Below, piece by piece: positions 23,131-34,034 of a DNA stretch of 64,000 bases. Source of the stretch: Gnetum montanum (taxonomy: Eukaryota > Streptophyta > Gnetopsida > Gnetales > Gnetaceae); the NCBI GenBank assembly GCA_015680685.1, contig MNCI01002249.1, forward strand, positions 813 through 64,812, given 5' to 3'. The notes beneath the pieces were generated by a model, which saw only the letters and a list, made by a program, of their open reading frames with translations, was not told the DNA's origin and searched no databases. Within the stretch, counting starts at the first letter, position 1, and every line of letters begins with the position of its first letter. The position numbers and the translations under genes are program-made.

Positions 23131-25249
23131 GATGATCCATACAGGCTTTAATAGCACCCTCAAACCAACAAGCAATGAACGAAGTGTTAGTATATACACA
23201 TAGATGCAAATTTTGACAAAACATTTTTTCTAATTTTGGTAATGTGCTCTAGGGTCCCACAGGTATAGGATGTCAACCAACTTATTTGACATGTTTGGTA
23301 CTCACTGGGGTACAACACATTTGCATAGGATTAGCATTTCACATCACAATTTTCACAGGTCTAACATCAGCATGTTTTTGCAAGTTTAGCTTCAATGCAG
23401 TGTGCATTATTAGCATTGTTACATTTCGCAAGTTTAACATTATGCATAGTTGCAAAATTTTAGCAATTTTTTTCTAACTTTAGAGTGCCTTAGTGGAGAG
23501 TGTAGTCTAGGAAGAAGGAAAAAAATTTTCTAACTCTAGGAAGATCCCAACTATGCTCTAAAATGTGGAGAGCGTAGTCACAAACTAAAAAAATATCTAA
23601 CTCTTGATTATGCTCTCTACAGAGTGTACTTTCAAAAAAATAACTTTTGAGTAGATGTCACTTTTTCAAATAGTTGATGTCAACTACACCTTCAAGGCAT
23701 GGGGAGCATAGTCCTAGCTACCAACTATAAGGAGCAAAGTCTCAACTACTACCCAACACTCTCTGCATACTATGCCCTACCATGGCACCATGCATTGCCC
23801 CACACCCACCATGCCTTGCATGTAGTGCCTTATTGTGGCATCATGCACCTTGCCCACTACACCCTGCACATCCTACTATGTCATTATGTGAGTTCTACAT
23901 TCATGCCCACTACCCTTTGGATGACACGCCTATACCTTGCCCCATCACTACCCCTATAGCCCCTATGACCCTCACGGCCACATTGTTGGACATAATGTAC
24001 CTCACGTCCCTCATGCTTCTTATGGCCCTCATGACCCTCACCGCTCCCTATACCAAAAACATACAATTTCTTTTTTTCCAAAAGAGGGAATGTAGAAATG
24101 AACCCTTGCACACCCCAAAAGAAAAAAAATGAAGTGTCAATGCTTTGGCATCAATTGCAACCACAACCACATCCCCCATGGCCATGCTATGGGAAAGGGC
24201 CCATGGTTAATCCCAAACCCCGCCAAAAATACAATCTTTATAGGCAAAAAAATGATGACACAGACACATGTCCTTTGCCCTTAGCCATGGCCATGGCCCC
24301 TATGGCTCTACCATGAGAATGTAGCCTATGTTTGGCCCCAATTCCACCAACCCCCAAAAAAAAGAAAAAAAATCGATAGTAGTATCCCACAAAAAACCCC
24401 CACATGTAGAGAAAAATCCCATGGCCTCATCGCACAAAACCCTCCACGATTGTGCATGCCCTCCTTAGCCACAGTGGCCAAAATGGCCCACAATGATGGT
24501 TGCCCCTACCATGGCAAGGCATGCCAAAAACTATGCTCCTAAATCCCCAACCCCCATAGGCGAAATAGCAAAAACAAATAAAGTAGAAAATAGCAAAAGA
24601 GGAGAGCATAGTTGGGGTACTTGGTAGACACTAATGGCCACCTCTCTTCCACACATGCTTAAGGTAGGTGGCCCAGTGCTTGCTCCCCCTTGTCCATGTT
24701 TGCCAGTCCTGGGTGTAAGTGTCCACTTTGCTACATCATCCTAGTCCAACTACACTCTTGACTAGCAATAAAAAACAATAGTAATGATAAGACTATGCTC
24801 TAAACTTCACATTTGAAAACTTGAAAAATGACAACTTACCCATGGTAAAACATGACTATATACCTTACTGGGATGATTTAATGACCCACCAACCTAAGAC
24901 TGTGCTTCACACTTAGCCAAAATTTTTACTTTTTGGTGAGAGCATAGTTACCTATACTTGACAAAATTTTCAACCTTTTGTTACCTAGTGAATGCTTGAT
25001 CCAATTCCACTTCTCATGCATGATCAACCTTCCCTGGAATGGCATGTCTGGCACGTCTACAGTCAGCTAAGACCTAAAACTAGCATGCATAGCCTGCTGA
25101 GGCCTAAAATTAGCACACACACTTGCTTACCCTTCTTTATAGCCTCCATTACATAGGCAAATTTTCATCACATTGCATTTCATTCATCTATGCATATTAA
25201 TTTGGTTAAGATAGGTACCACTTAACATCTTACTAGTTTTTTTTGCAAG
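23131..25249. other. E4 spacer upstream of the antisense gene
   Basis: No gene is seen. Copies of the LTR dyad motif lie at about 23490-23640 (GTGGAGAGCGTAGTC and relatives) and near 24940. A GC-richer, simple stretch made of CCATGCC/CACCATG words covers about 23755-24330, and A-rich tracts lie at 24110-24130 and 24355-24375. TATAAAG on the minus strand (24242-24236) could be a TATA box for the antisense gene. At 25241-25249 a T-run ending GCAAG resembles a 3' splice site in gag-pol orientation. Confidence 0.5.
25055..25105 (+). repeat. CCTAAAACTAGCA repeat block 2
   Basis: Two degenerate units (GACCTAAAACTAGCATGCAT, then GGCCTAAAATTAGCAC) of the same family as block 1. It lies 150 bases before the start of the RT frame. 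Confidence 0.6.
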
Positions 25250-25257
25250 AATATGAC

Positions 25258-28200
25258 ATGGCCATACTTGATTATTTTCTCTCACCTCTAGTCCTCATGG
25301 GACCTCATGGCGATATTGAGTGATTCATTGACCCACATTGCCTAAATCTTGAGCCTACAACCTACGTCGAATACATAGCATTCATAGAGACACCACTAGA
25401 TTAGCCCAACCATCTAGTCAAGGTTCTCGATCTAGAGGTAGGGGACATCACAAAGGATCTCCTTGTTGGGATCCCTATGGCTACACCTAATGGTAAAGTG
25501 AGAACACTAAAACTGAGCTCCTCGCTAGATCCCTAACATGCCCAAGACATCGCTAAGGTGTTAAATAATAACATTAAAGCACTTGCATGGTCGTATGAGG
25601 ACATGTTGGGCCTAGACCATTGGCTAGTCTAGCACAATATTATCCTCAATCCCTGCATTAAGCTAGTAAAATAGAAAACATGTAAGGTTTGACCTAAGGT
25701 GGCATTAGTCATCCACGATGAAATCACCAAACTTTATAAAATTGGTTTCATCCATGAAATTGACTATGCAGACTGGGTCTCCAACATCATAGTTGTGCCC
25801 AAGAAAAATGGAAGTATATGCATTTGCATAGACTTCTAGAAGCTAAATAAGGCAACCATCAAAGATGACTTCCCACTACCTAGTATTGATCAATTCATTG
25901 ATACCACAGCTAAACATGCCTTGTTATCCTTTATGGATGGGTTCTTGGGCTACAACCAAATTAGGAACAACCCTAAGCACTAACTTAGCATAATCTTTAT
26001 GACCCCCTGGGGTACATTTTACTATACCATGATGCCTCTTGAACTCAAGAATGCAAAAGCAACATATCAATGCATAATGACATACATCTTTAGTGATTAC
26101 ATGCTAAGTTTGCTCAACAACTACATCAATGACATAGTAGTTATGTAAAAAGTGGCTCATGACCATGCAAATGATCTAGACATAGTGTTTAAACGTTGCT
26201 GAAAACACGATCTTAGGTTAAATCCCAAGAAGTTTGTTTTTGGTGTCAAGAAAGACCATATGCTTTATTTTGTAGTATCTGAAGCAAGAATACACGTAGA
26301 CCCTGACAAAGTTAAGGCCATAACTAATTTAGCACCGTTGGCCAACCTTAAAGTGCTACAAGGATTACAAGGTCGATTGTAGTTCATACATAGGTTTATT
26401 ACCTGGTTAACCAATCAGTTACAGCCAATGCAACATCTGCTCAAGAAAGGAGCCTAGTTCGAGTGGATGGCTCAATTCCAACAAGCATTCAACAATCTTA
26501 AGTAAGAGTTGGCACAACTTCCTATAGTTCACCCTCCATAAGGAGATAAACCCTTTTACATCTACCTTGCCACTTTTGACACGTCCATCGCTTCTCTACT
26601 TTACCAAAAGCAAGATGATGGCACAAACGTCTCAATTTACTACATAAGACATGCATTAGTAGCCCATGAAGCAAAATACAATGATGTAGAAAAGCACTGC
26701 CTCACCTTAGTCTTCTCACTCAAGAAGTGGAGGCACTACCTTTTCCACAGTCAAGTCAATATCATTTGCAAAAATAATGTACTCTAAGAAATTACAATGA
26801 ACATCTACGAAAGTAATCATATTGCATGATGGAAAGCAATAACAGTGGAGTTTGACTTACATTACATTACACAAGCCTCAACAAAAGTTCAAGCTATAGT
26901 TGCACAACTTACGATTTCTCCAGTCAATGATCAAGCAACAATAGACCCTGAATTCTCAAATGAGCACATTAGTAGCATTATTTAAGTGCCTGACAACTAT
27001 GAGGCACTTTTGTATTTTGATAGAGCTTTAACCTCTCAAGGGGGTAACATCGCTATCATTATCATGTTTTCCTCTAGGGAGATCCAACCCTTCGCATATC
27101 ATTTTGCATTCCCTTACACTAACAACATGGTGGAATATGAAGGTCTCCTCCAAGGCATCCTTACAACATGTGACCTAGGGGACCCAACACCTAGCAATTC
27201 GAGGTGACTGACAATTGGTGGTCAACTAGGTGATAGATGTTTATGCCTACATAGCCCAACATTTATAGCCTTACAATGACTTGGCAAAGCACTTGCTTCA
27301 ATAGTTTGTAATAGTAGATGTCCAACACATTCCTTGGACCAAAAATGCCATTGCTGACACATTAGCAACATTAGCCATAAGCATTACACTCGACATGTTT
27401 CATGCATTGTCCACCTTAGTGGTGGATTGCACCATGCCTATCACACAAACCACTAATATTGCATCCATAGCCAAAGTAAGAACAACCCATGAAAGAGAAT
27501 GATATCATGACATCAAGGTGTACCTTCCACATGGTGAGCCTCTGCAGCCATTTAACTACCACTCAAAAGGATGCAGTGCATAAACATTTATGGTAGTACG
27601 TCATTGTAGGTGATAACATGTTATGTCATAGATCCTACGATGGCATATTGCTAACCTACATAAGCAACAACAAAGTGCAAGTAATCATCGAATAAGTCCA
27701 TGAGGAACTATGTAAAGGTCATATAGCACCTAGGGAAATGGTAGTGAAAATCATATGATTAAGCTATTATTAGCCTTACATGGAGTGTGATTACATCTCA
27801 AAGGTCAAAACATGCGACATGTGTCAATGGCATAGCAACTTAATGCACATGCCACTGACTGAACTACACACAATGTGGATCACATGGCCATTCCAACGTT
27901 GGGGCTTGGACATCATTAGACCAATAATGCCTAAGTCTTTAATAAGGCATAGCTTCATAATAACTACAACTACATATTTCACCAAGTGGGTTGAGGCTAT
28001 TTCCCTTAGGAAGACAACATCACAGCAGGTTTGCAAATTTGTTCTTGATAACATAGTGACTCGTTTAAGCTTACCCATAACCATAGTAACAAGCAATGGG
28101 CCACAATTTAGCAGTGTTGAAACTAAAGCCTTTTGTGAGTGCTTTGGCATCAAGAATTCCTTCTTGTTTTTGTACTACCCTTAGGTGAATGGCCAAGTGA

Positions 28201-28771
28201 AGGCCATTAACAAAGCCATCTTCAATCTTCCTAAGAAGATGCTAAGCAATAGCAAATGATGATGGCACAAGCAACTATTCTATGCACTCTGGGCCTACCA
28301 CATAACATGTTGAATAGTGACAAGTAAGATGCCTTATAGTGTTGTCTACAGGTTTGAAATAATTTTTCCCTTTGAATTACAGGTTCCATTACTTTGGGTG
28401 ATCCTCTTGAACTTCATTAATGAAGCTCAGAACAATGGGTTGAGGATTGTAAACCTCAACTCAATAGAGGAGCACATGCAAACACTTTATGGCATCAAAT
28501 GGTATCAAGAAAAGTAACAACAAAAGCACCATCACAACTAACACTAGCACCCAATCAAGAGAGGGGACCTAGTCCTCGAGGCTATTCATGAACCTATGAA
28601 CAAATTCTCAGCTAACTGGAAAGGGCCTTCTTGGTCACTAAGACCTATGATAATGGAGGATTCAAGTCTGCTAAGTAAGATGACAATGAGTTTGCCAATC
28701 CAGTGAATCATTCATACCTGAAGTTGTATTATGCCAAGCATGTAGCACCACACATCGATTCAACATGGTAA
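25258..28771 (+). pseudogene. pol: E4 RT-RNase H-second RNase H-integrase (broken pol)
   Basis: The frame opens at ATG 25258 (MAILDYFLSPLV) and reads, through stops, to TAA at 28769. RT: YADWVSNIIVVPKKNGS near 25760, LSFMDGFLGYNQI near 25925, and the catalytic box as NNYINDIVV near 26120, so YxDD became YIND. The first RNase H is at about 26560-26780 (LATFDTSIASLLYQK). The second, archaeal-like RNase H is at about 26980-27190 (LYFDRALTSQGG, NNMVEYEGLLQG, acidic residues kept). Integrase covers about 27600-28520: zinc-finger remnants around 27690-27830 (CDMCQ), RWGLDIIRPI near 27900 and VTSNGPQFSS near 28085. Stops are mainly TAG. This arrangement defines TAT/Ogre elements. Confidence 0.92.
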
Positions 28772-28785
28772 GCATTCGTTTGTTA

Positions 28786-28975
28786 TGACGTTAAATTGGA
28801 AAAAAATTTGTTCACTACAACATTAAACTAATACCCAAACCTCTCATCAGCTATGATGTTAAACTAGCACAGACCATCTACTATGATGTTAAACCAGCAT
28901 GGCATGCATCTACCACAACACTAAACTGGCACAAACCATCCTTGCATCATGACATTAAACTAGCACAACAGCAAG
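28786..28975 (+). repeat. GTTAAACTAGCAC repeat block 3
   Basis: About five degenerate units of 35-40 bp with ATGATGTTAAACTAGCACA and CCATCTACT, starting right after the pol stop. E3 has the matching block on the minus strand (33120-32790). Confidence 0.75.
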
Positions 28976-28984
28976 TCTGCTATG

Positions 28985-29053
28985 ACTAGTTTGGCCTTTA
29001 GAGCATTCACAACAGCACTTACAACTAGTTTGGCCTTTAGAGCATTCACAACA
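28985..29053 (+). repeat. 39-bp tandem pair
   Basis: ACTAGTTTGGCCTTTAGAGC begins two identical 30-base cores at 28985 and 29024, spaced 39 bp apart. Identity of the two cores in an otherwise decayed element suggests a recent duplication. Confidence 0.85.
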
Positions 29054-30080
29054 TTATTTCCCCTAGCATTTTGTTTGCATTTCATGTTTTGTGTTTTTCT
29101 TATCTTCTTGGAGTTGTGTTTGTAGAATGAAGCCCCAAGTTGTTGTGTAGAGATGCACCTCATTGTAGCAGCAAGTCACCATAGCACTTAGATATGCACA
29201 ATTGGACTAGCTAAGTTGCTCAAGAGTGCGCATTCCCTCCTATTTTGTTATAGCCTACCGACATCCACTCCCACATTCCAATACTCTCTTGTTTTTCACA
29301 TAGTCAAGATTATAATCCCTTAATGCTCACAAGCTATGACCACATGGCACCTTCTTCACATATAACATCTTTGCATATCGCATCACAAACCATAGAACCC
29401 AAGGTGGACATAACATAATTTTTTCCATGGGGAGCCTCTATCGGTTGGTTAAAGCCCAGGGAGATGTAACACAAGTCATCCTAGGGAGAAAACACCTATT
29501 CCATAAATGCGATGCAGTTTCACAAGCATCAAAGTAAAGACCATCTAGTAGCACACAGTCCACTTGATGAAAAGCATCCTGCAATTAGCAATTAGCAAAG
29601 TGTAGAACCCAAAGCAGGTTCACTCCATAGTTAGAAAAGCAAACGAAAAAGAAAAAATAGAAAATAGAAAAAAAAAATAAAAAGGAAACAAGGGGACAAA
29701 GCACGTCCCCAATCAATCTAAAAGAGCAGTAATTTTGGAACTAATTAGGCCCGAAATCCACACTAACTCTCTCATGAGCACTCTGACAAGAGGTCAATGT
29801 TTTTAGGGGCAAGCCACTCTAGTGTCATGGTCACCACCAACTATGATGTCTTTGCATCCTAATACTCTATTTTCATCTAATCTTTCATTTCTATCCCTAG
29901 CACATTACCTACACCTTTTACTCCCAACATATCACTATCCATAACACTCTTCAGCATGGTGCAGCAACATTAGATCAAATACTTAAGAGCGATGTTGGTG
30001 CCAAGCCTACTATGGTGTTTTGTGGTTCTTTGTCGATGTCTCTCAAGCCACTCCTCCAAATGTCAACAAAGAGGGGTTAA

Positions 30081-31760
30081 TGAAACACCACCAAATTCGG
30101 GCTACAACTTCTCAATTGCAAATTTGTTTAAGTGTCAACACAAGGAAAATTTTCTCTAAGTGTTGAAACTATGCTCTCCACTATCATAGCGCTTAGTCAA
30201 CTAGTGGAGAGTGTAGTCAGCTCCAAAAATTGATTTTTTTCTTTTTTGCAATTTTTCCTAAGTTTCATCATAAATAAAAAGCTACAAAATTTTCTAAGTG
30301 TTGGGACTATGCTCTCCACTACCTCAGAGCATAGTTAGCTTAGTAGAAAGTGTAGTCAACACCAAAGGCTAGTTTTGTAAAACTTTCTATGTGTTAAGCT
30401 AGTAGCTATAGATTTTTCTAAGTGTTAAGACTACACTCTCTATAGCCCTAGAGCATAGTCAAGTGTAGTTAGCATGGAAGACCTAGTGTTGAGACTACGC
30501 TCTCCACTAGATAGGACCGAAGTTAAGCATAGTCAACTGGAAGCCAAATTTTACAAAAAATTTCTAAGTGTTAGAACTACACTTGACCCTAGTTGGGAGT
30601 ATAGTCAACCTCTCGTGGAGAGCGTAGTTAGCACACAGCCACTTTCTACAAAAATTTTCTCTAAGTGTTCTAACTATGCTCTCCCCCAGTCTAGAGCATA
30701 GTTGAGCATAGTTAGTTAGAATAGCCTCCAAGGATCTTCATAATGTAGCACGAGCATTCAGCTCATCTTCAACACACCTCTAGCAATCATAGTTAGCAAT
30801 GCACCTTTGTTGTACCCCTTTTTGTCCCAAAATTGTAACTATGCTTGACCCACTTAAGATAGTGGATAGGGTAGTCTCCAAAGTTTCATTTTTTTAAGTG
30901 CATTGTAATCTTTTTAACACATGCACAAGTAGTTAGTAGTGTAGTCATAGTTTTGTAGTCTTGCAAGTTCTATCAAAATAGAGTAGAGCATAATACCCCT
31001 TGCCTTAGTGGAGAGCATAGTTCAATGCAACGTAGTCCCAACCATCCCACTGCCATGTGGTAGCTAATTTCCATTCACACTAACCCTAGCCCTATAAATA
31101 TCCCAACTCTCAACGTTTTACGGGTTGGTAAAATTTGGAGGTTAGAAAATTTGAAAGTTGACATTCTTGAAGTGCATTTGGCATTTTTAGTAAGGTAAGG
31201 CATTTGCACATCATAGTAGCTTACTACAGGATATTGCAGACCACCACAATCCACTGCACACCATGATGACCAACTTGGTAGGCACAAACATCATGGTAGA
31301 ACATTAGTCTTTGTAGCCAGACACCCTGAGACTATGACTACGCTATCCACTATGCCTACTATACATCATGTACCTTCTCATCCCTTTTGAAGTTAACTAC
31401 ACTCAACCCCATTTGGGGTGGTGCTGCTTTCTCTCTCACTCTCTCCCTATGCATTTTCAACATTTTTACTCATATTTTGGCATTTTATTTGTATTTTTGG
31501 TTATTTTTACATACTGAAATGTGTTGACACCTTCATTTTTCACTGAAAACCTTAACTATGCTCACCCCTATTAACACCACAAACACCGCTTGACACTTAG
31601 CATTGTTTGGCATTGCATTTGGTAAGTCCCTATTTGATCGACAAGAACATCTTAGGCATCCTATCTCTACCTCCAACAGGCCCTCACATGAACACGAGGT
31701 TAGAACTATGCACCTATAGACCCCTCATTGTTCCAACCACCAACATTTTTGATTGCTACA
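30081..31760 (+). repeat. E4 3' LTR
   Basis: Starts TGAAACACC and ends GATTGCTACA, 1680 bp, matching 13004-14700. It has the same dyad array in U3 (about 30150-30720) and TATAAATA at 31093-31100. E3 sequence resumes at 31761. Confidence 0.93.
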
Positions 31761-33124
31761 GAGCTAGCTATGATATTGCTTTACTACTAGGTTACTTGGG
31801 GATATGCTTTTCCCTTTTTTCTTTTTTTCTTATTTTATTTTTGATATTTTTTTTTGTTTCTATAGGCCAAACCTTCTTTGGATTCTACACATTGCTAAAT
31901 GCTAACTACAAGGTTCTTTCCATCAAGTGGACTATGTGCCAATGGATGGGCTTTGTGTTGCAAAACTGCACTACATCTATAGGATAGGTGTTTCCTCCCC
32001 ATGATGACTTGTGTTACACTTGCCTGGGCTTTGATTAGCTAATAGAGGCTTCCCATGGAATGACCTATGTTACATCTACCTTGGGAAGCTTAGTGTGATG
32101 CAATATGCAAAGAGGATGCGGTGGGGTCATAGCTCATGAGTGTCAAGGGATTTGCAAGCTTTTCTATGTGGGGAATGAAAAAGTATTGGGATGTAGGAGT
32201 GGATGTGAGTAGGCTATAATAGGATAGGCGGAATACACACTCTTGAGAGGCTCAACTAGTCCAATTGTGCACATCTAAGCACTATGGTGACTTGCTATTG
32301 CGATGAGATGCACCTTTGTACAATGACCTAGGGCTTCGTCCTAAAAACACAACTTAAAGAAGACAATAGAACCACACCAAACACAAAAGAAATGCTAATA
32401 AATTACAAGGGATGATCATGCTACAAGTGGTCCAAAGGCTACGATGGTGGCAAGAGCTTAAAAAATTAGTAAAATAATAAGCAACACTGATGTTACAAGT
32501 GCTCCAAAGGCTACATTGGTGACAAGAGCTCAAAAAATTAGTAAAATGGCAATGGGCCATGATGCTAAAAGTGCTCCAAAGGTTTTGCTAGTGGTAAGAG
32601 CTCAAAAAATCAATTAAATTATGGGGGGCCATGATGTTGCAAGTGCTTCCAAGACTACACTACTTGCAAATGCTTTGTTCTAGAACTACAGTATGCCTGC
32701 CCATGTGCTATAGAAAAGAGTAGGGGGGGGGGGGAGAGAGGGGGGGGAGGAGTTAGAGTTATACTCACTTGCTTACTTGTAGAATTATGTGTGATTGACT
32801 ACAAACCTAGTTTAAGGTCCTAGTAGAGCTGTGTGATGCTAGTTTATAGTCCTAGTGGACTACTGTGTGCTAGTTTAACATCATAGTGGATGTGATACTA
32901 TCCCAGTTTACTATCATGGCGAACTGCTATGTGTCAATTCAAAGTCATAGTAGACATACTATGCCAATTTAAATTGATAACAGACATATGTTGTTGTGCC
33001 AGTTTAACATCATGGCCCAAGGATGAGTTGTGCCAATTTAGCATCATGGCAAATGTATGCTATGCCAGTTTAGTGTCATAGTGGACGTATGCTATGCTAT
33101 TTTAACATCGTAGTGGATGAATGC
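31761..33124 (-). other. E3 region between pol remnant and E4 insertion
   Basis: The reverse complement corresponds to about 28772-29740 of E4. It holds a repeat block (32790-33120, words CCAGTTTAACATCATGG), three degenerate units with AAGTGCTCCAAAGGCTAC (about 32410-32660), and G-rich runs at 32723-32749. No gene is seen. Confidence 0.65.
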
Positions 33125-33275
33125 TTACCTTGTTGGATTGATATGTGATGCTACATGCTAGGCGTAATACGGCTTCATGTACAAATGGTTCACTGGATTG
33201 GCAAACTCATTTTCGTCAACAATCTTGAATGCTCCATTTTCATAGGCCTTGATAACCAAAGGCAAGAAGATCTAC
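33125..33275 (-). pseudogene. E3 pol remnant (C-terminal end only)
   Basis: Minus-strand codons for YENGAFKIVDENEFANPVNH match the last part of E4 pol (28648-28771), ending at TAA 33127-33125. Upstream (about 33275-33300) homology stops, marking the right end of the pol deletion. Confidence 0.8.
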
Positions 33276-33299
33276 TTGTACATAGCTATGTCATGTTCA

Positions 33300-34034
33300 T
33301 GCAAAACAAACCAACAAAACATCAAGCAACACCTATTTTACAAAGTTAATATGCACAAATGGAAAAACTAATGTAGTGAAGTTTGCCTAAGTATGCATGC
33401 AAGTTGCTATGGAGGTAAGCATGTTTGTGCCAGTTCTAGGCCTCGATGAGCCATATGTGTGCCAGTTTTACGTCTTAATGGACTACAAGAACAAAATTAA
33501 AAGCAATAGTTTTAGGCCATCCCAAGCCACAGTGGTAGTTTAAGGCCATTTTGGGCCCCTTATATTGCTAGTTTAAGGCCATCCCAGGCCACGATGATAG
33601 TTTAAGGCTATTTTGGGCCATGTATGTTGCATGTGTTGCTAGTTTAAGGTCATCTTAGGCCACACATTGCTAGTTTAAGGCCATGGAAAGCTGCACTATT
33701 GCTAGTTTAAGGCCAGGATAGGCCACACATCACCAATTTAAGGCCATGGTGGGCTATCTATTACTACCTCTTGTTTTTGTAATGTTAGCTTTTATGATTT
33801 TTGTGCATTTTTATGTTTTTTATGCATGAAGGCAAATGCATTAAAGAAACATTGGCAAAAATGTAAACTAAGCTATTGAATGCATACATGATGCAGATGG
33901 TAAGCTAAGAAATTAAATTAAATGCAAATAATATGCTATAGTGCTAATGCAACATAAATGGAGAGCAAGATGTAGGATGTAGGGAAGTGAATAGTGTGCA
34001 AGTTCCTAGCACACTTTCGGACTAAGGGGATGCC
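33300..34034 (-). other. E3 spacer after protease, with repeat block
   Basis: No gene is seen. The repeat block at 33425-33765 is made of GCTAGTTTAAGGCCATGG-type units, the reverse complement of E4 block 1. It shows that the E3 deletion begins after this block and removed the equivalent of about 19.4-28.6 kb of E4. Confidence 0.65.

Larger units (their letters stand above)
28772..30080 (+). other. E4 region between pol and 3' LTR, with polypurine tract
   Basis: No gene is seen. It holds repeat block 3 (28786-28975), a 39-bp tandem pair (28985-29053), an A-rich stretch (29640-29700) and a conserved stretch (about 29740-30080) that E3 also keeps at 12654-13003. The polypurine tract CAACAAAGAGGGGTTAA (30064-30080) abuts the 3' LTR. 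Confidence 0.7.
13004..31760 (+). mobile_element. E4: Ogre/TAT-type LTR retrotransposon, 18.8 kb, decayed
   Basis: A nearly complete large element: 5' LTR 13004-14700, primer-binding site 14707-14725, gag-protease 15200-18888, a 6.4-kb region with an antisense multi-exon gene, RT-RNase H-second RNase H-integrase 25258-28771, repeats, a polypurine tract and the 3' LTR 30081-31760. Two RNase H domains mark the TAT lineage of plant Ty3/gypsy elements; the large spacer between protease and RT recalls Ogre. It lies in E3 in the opposite orientation. The bases outside the LTRs (AAGCA and GAGCT) give only a weak target duplication. All frames are interrupted. Confidence 0.9.

Noticed and set aside
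18870-25249. Splice donor at 18870 joined to the acceptor at 25249 as the Ogre-type intron
   Set aside because: The join puts RT out of frame (AAA ATA TGA), and E3 has GCAACT instead of GTAATT at this place, so the GT is probably a later mutation. Kept only as an open question.
13004-31760. Target duplication AAGCA/GAGCT for E4
   Set aside because: Only three of five bases agree, so I do not count it as proof; the E4 ends rest on LTR pairing, primer-binding site and polypurine tract.
32723-32752. G-rich run as a polypurine tract
   Set aside because: It is far from any LTR and on the wrong strand for E3; probably simple-sequence expansion.
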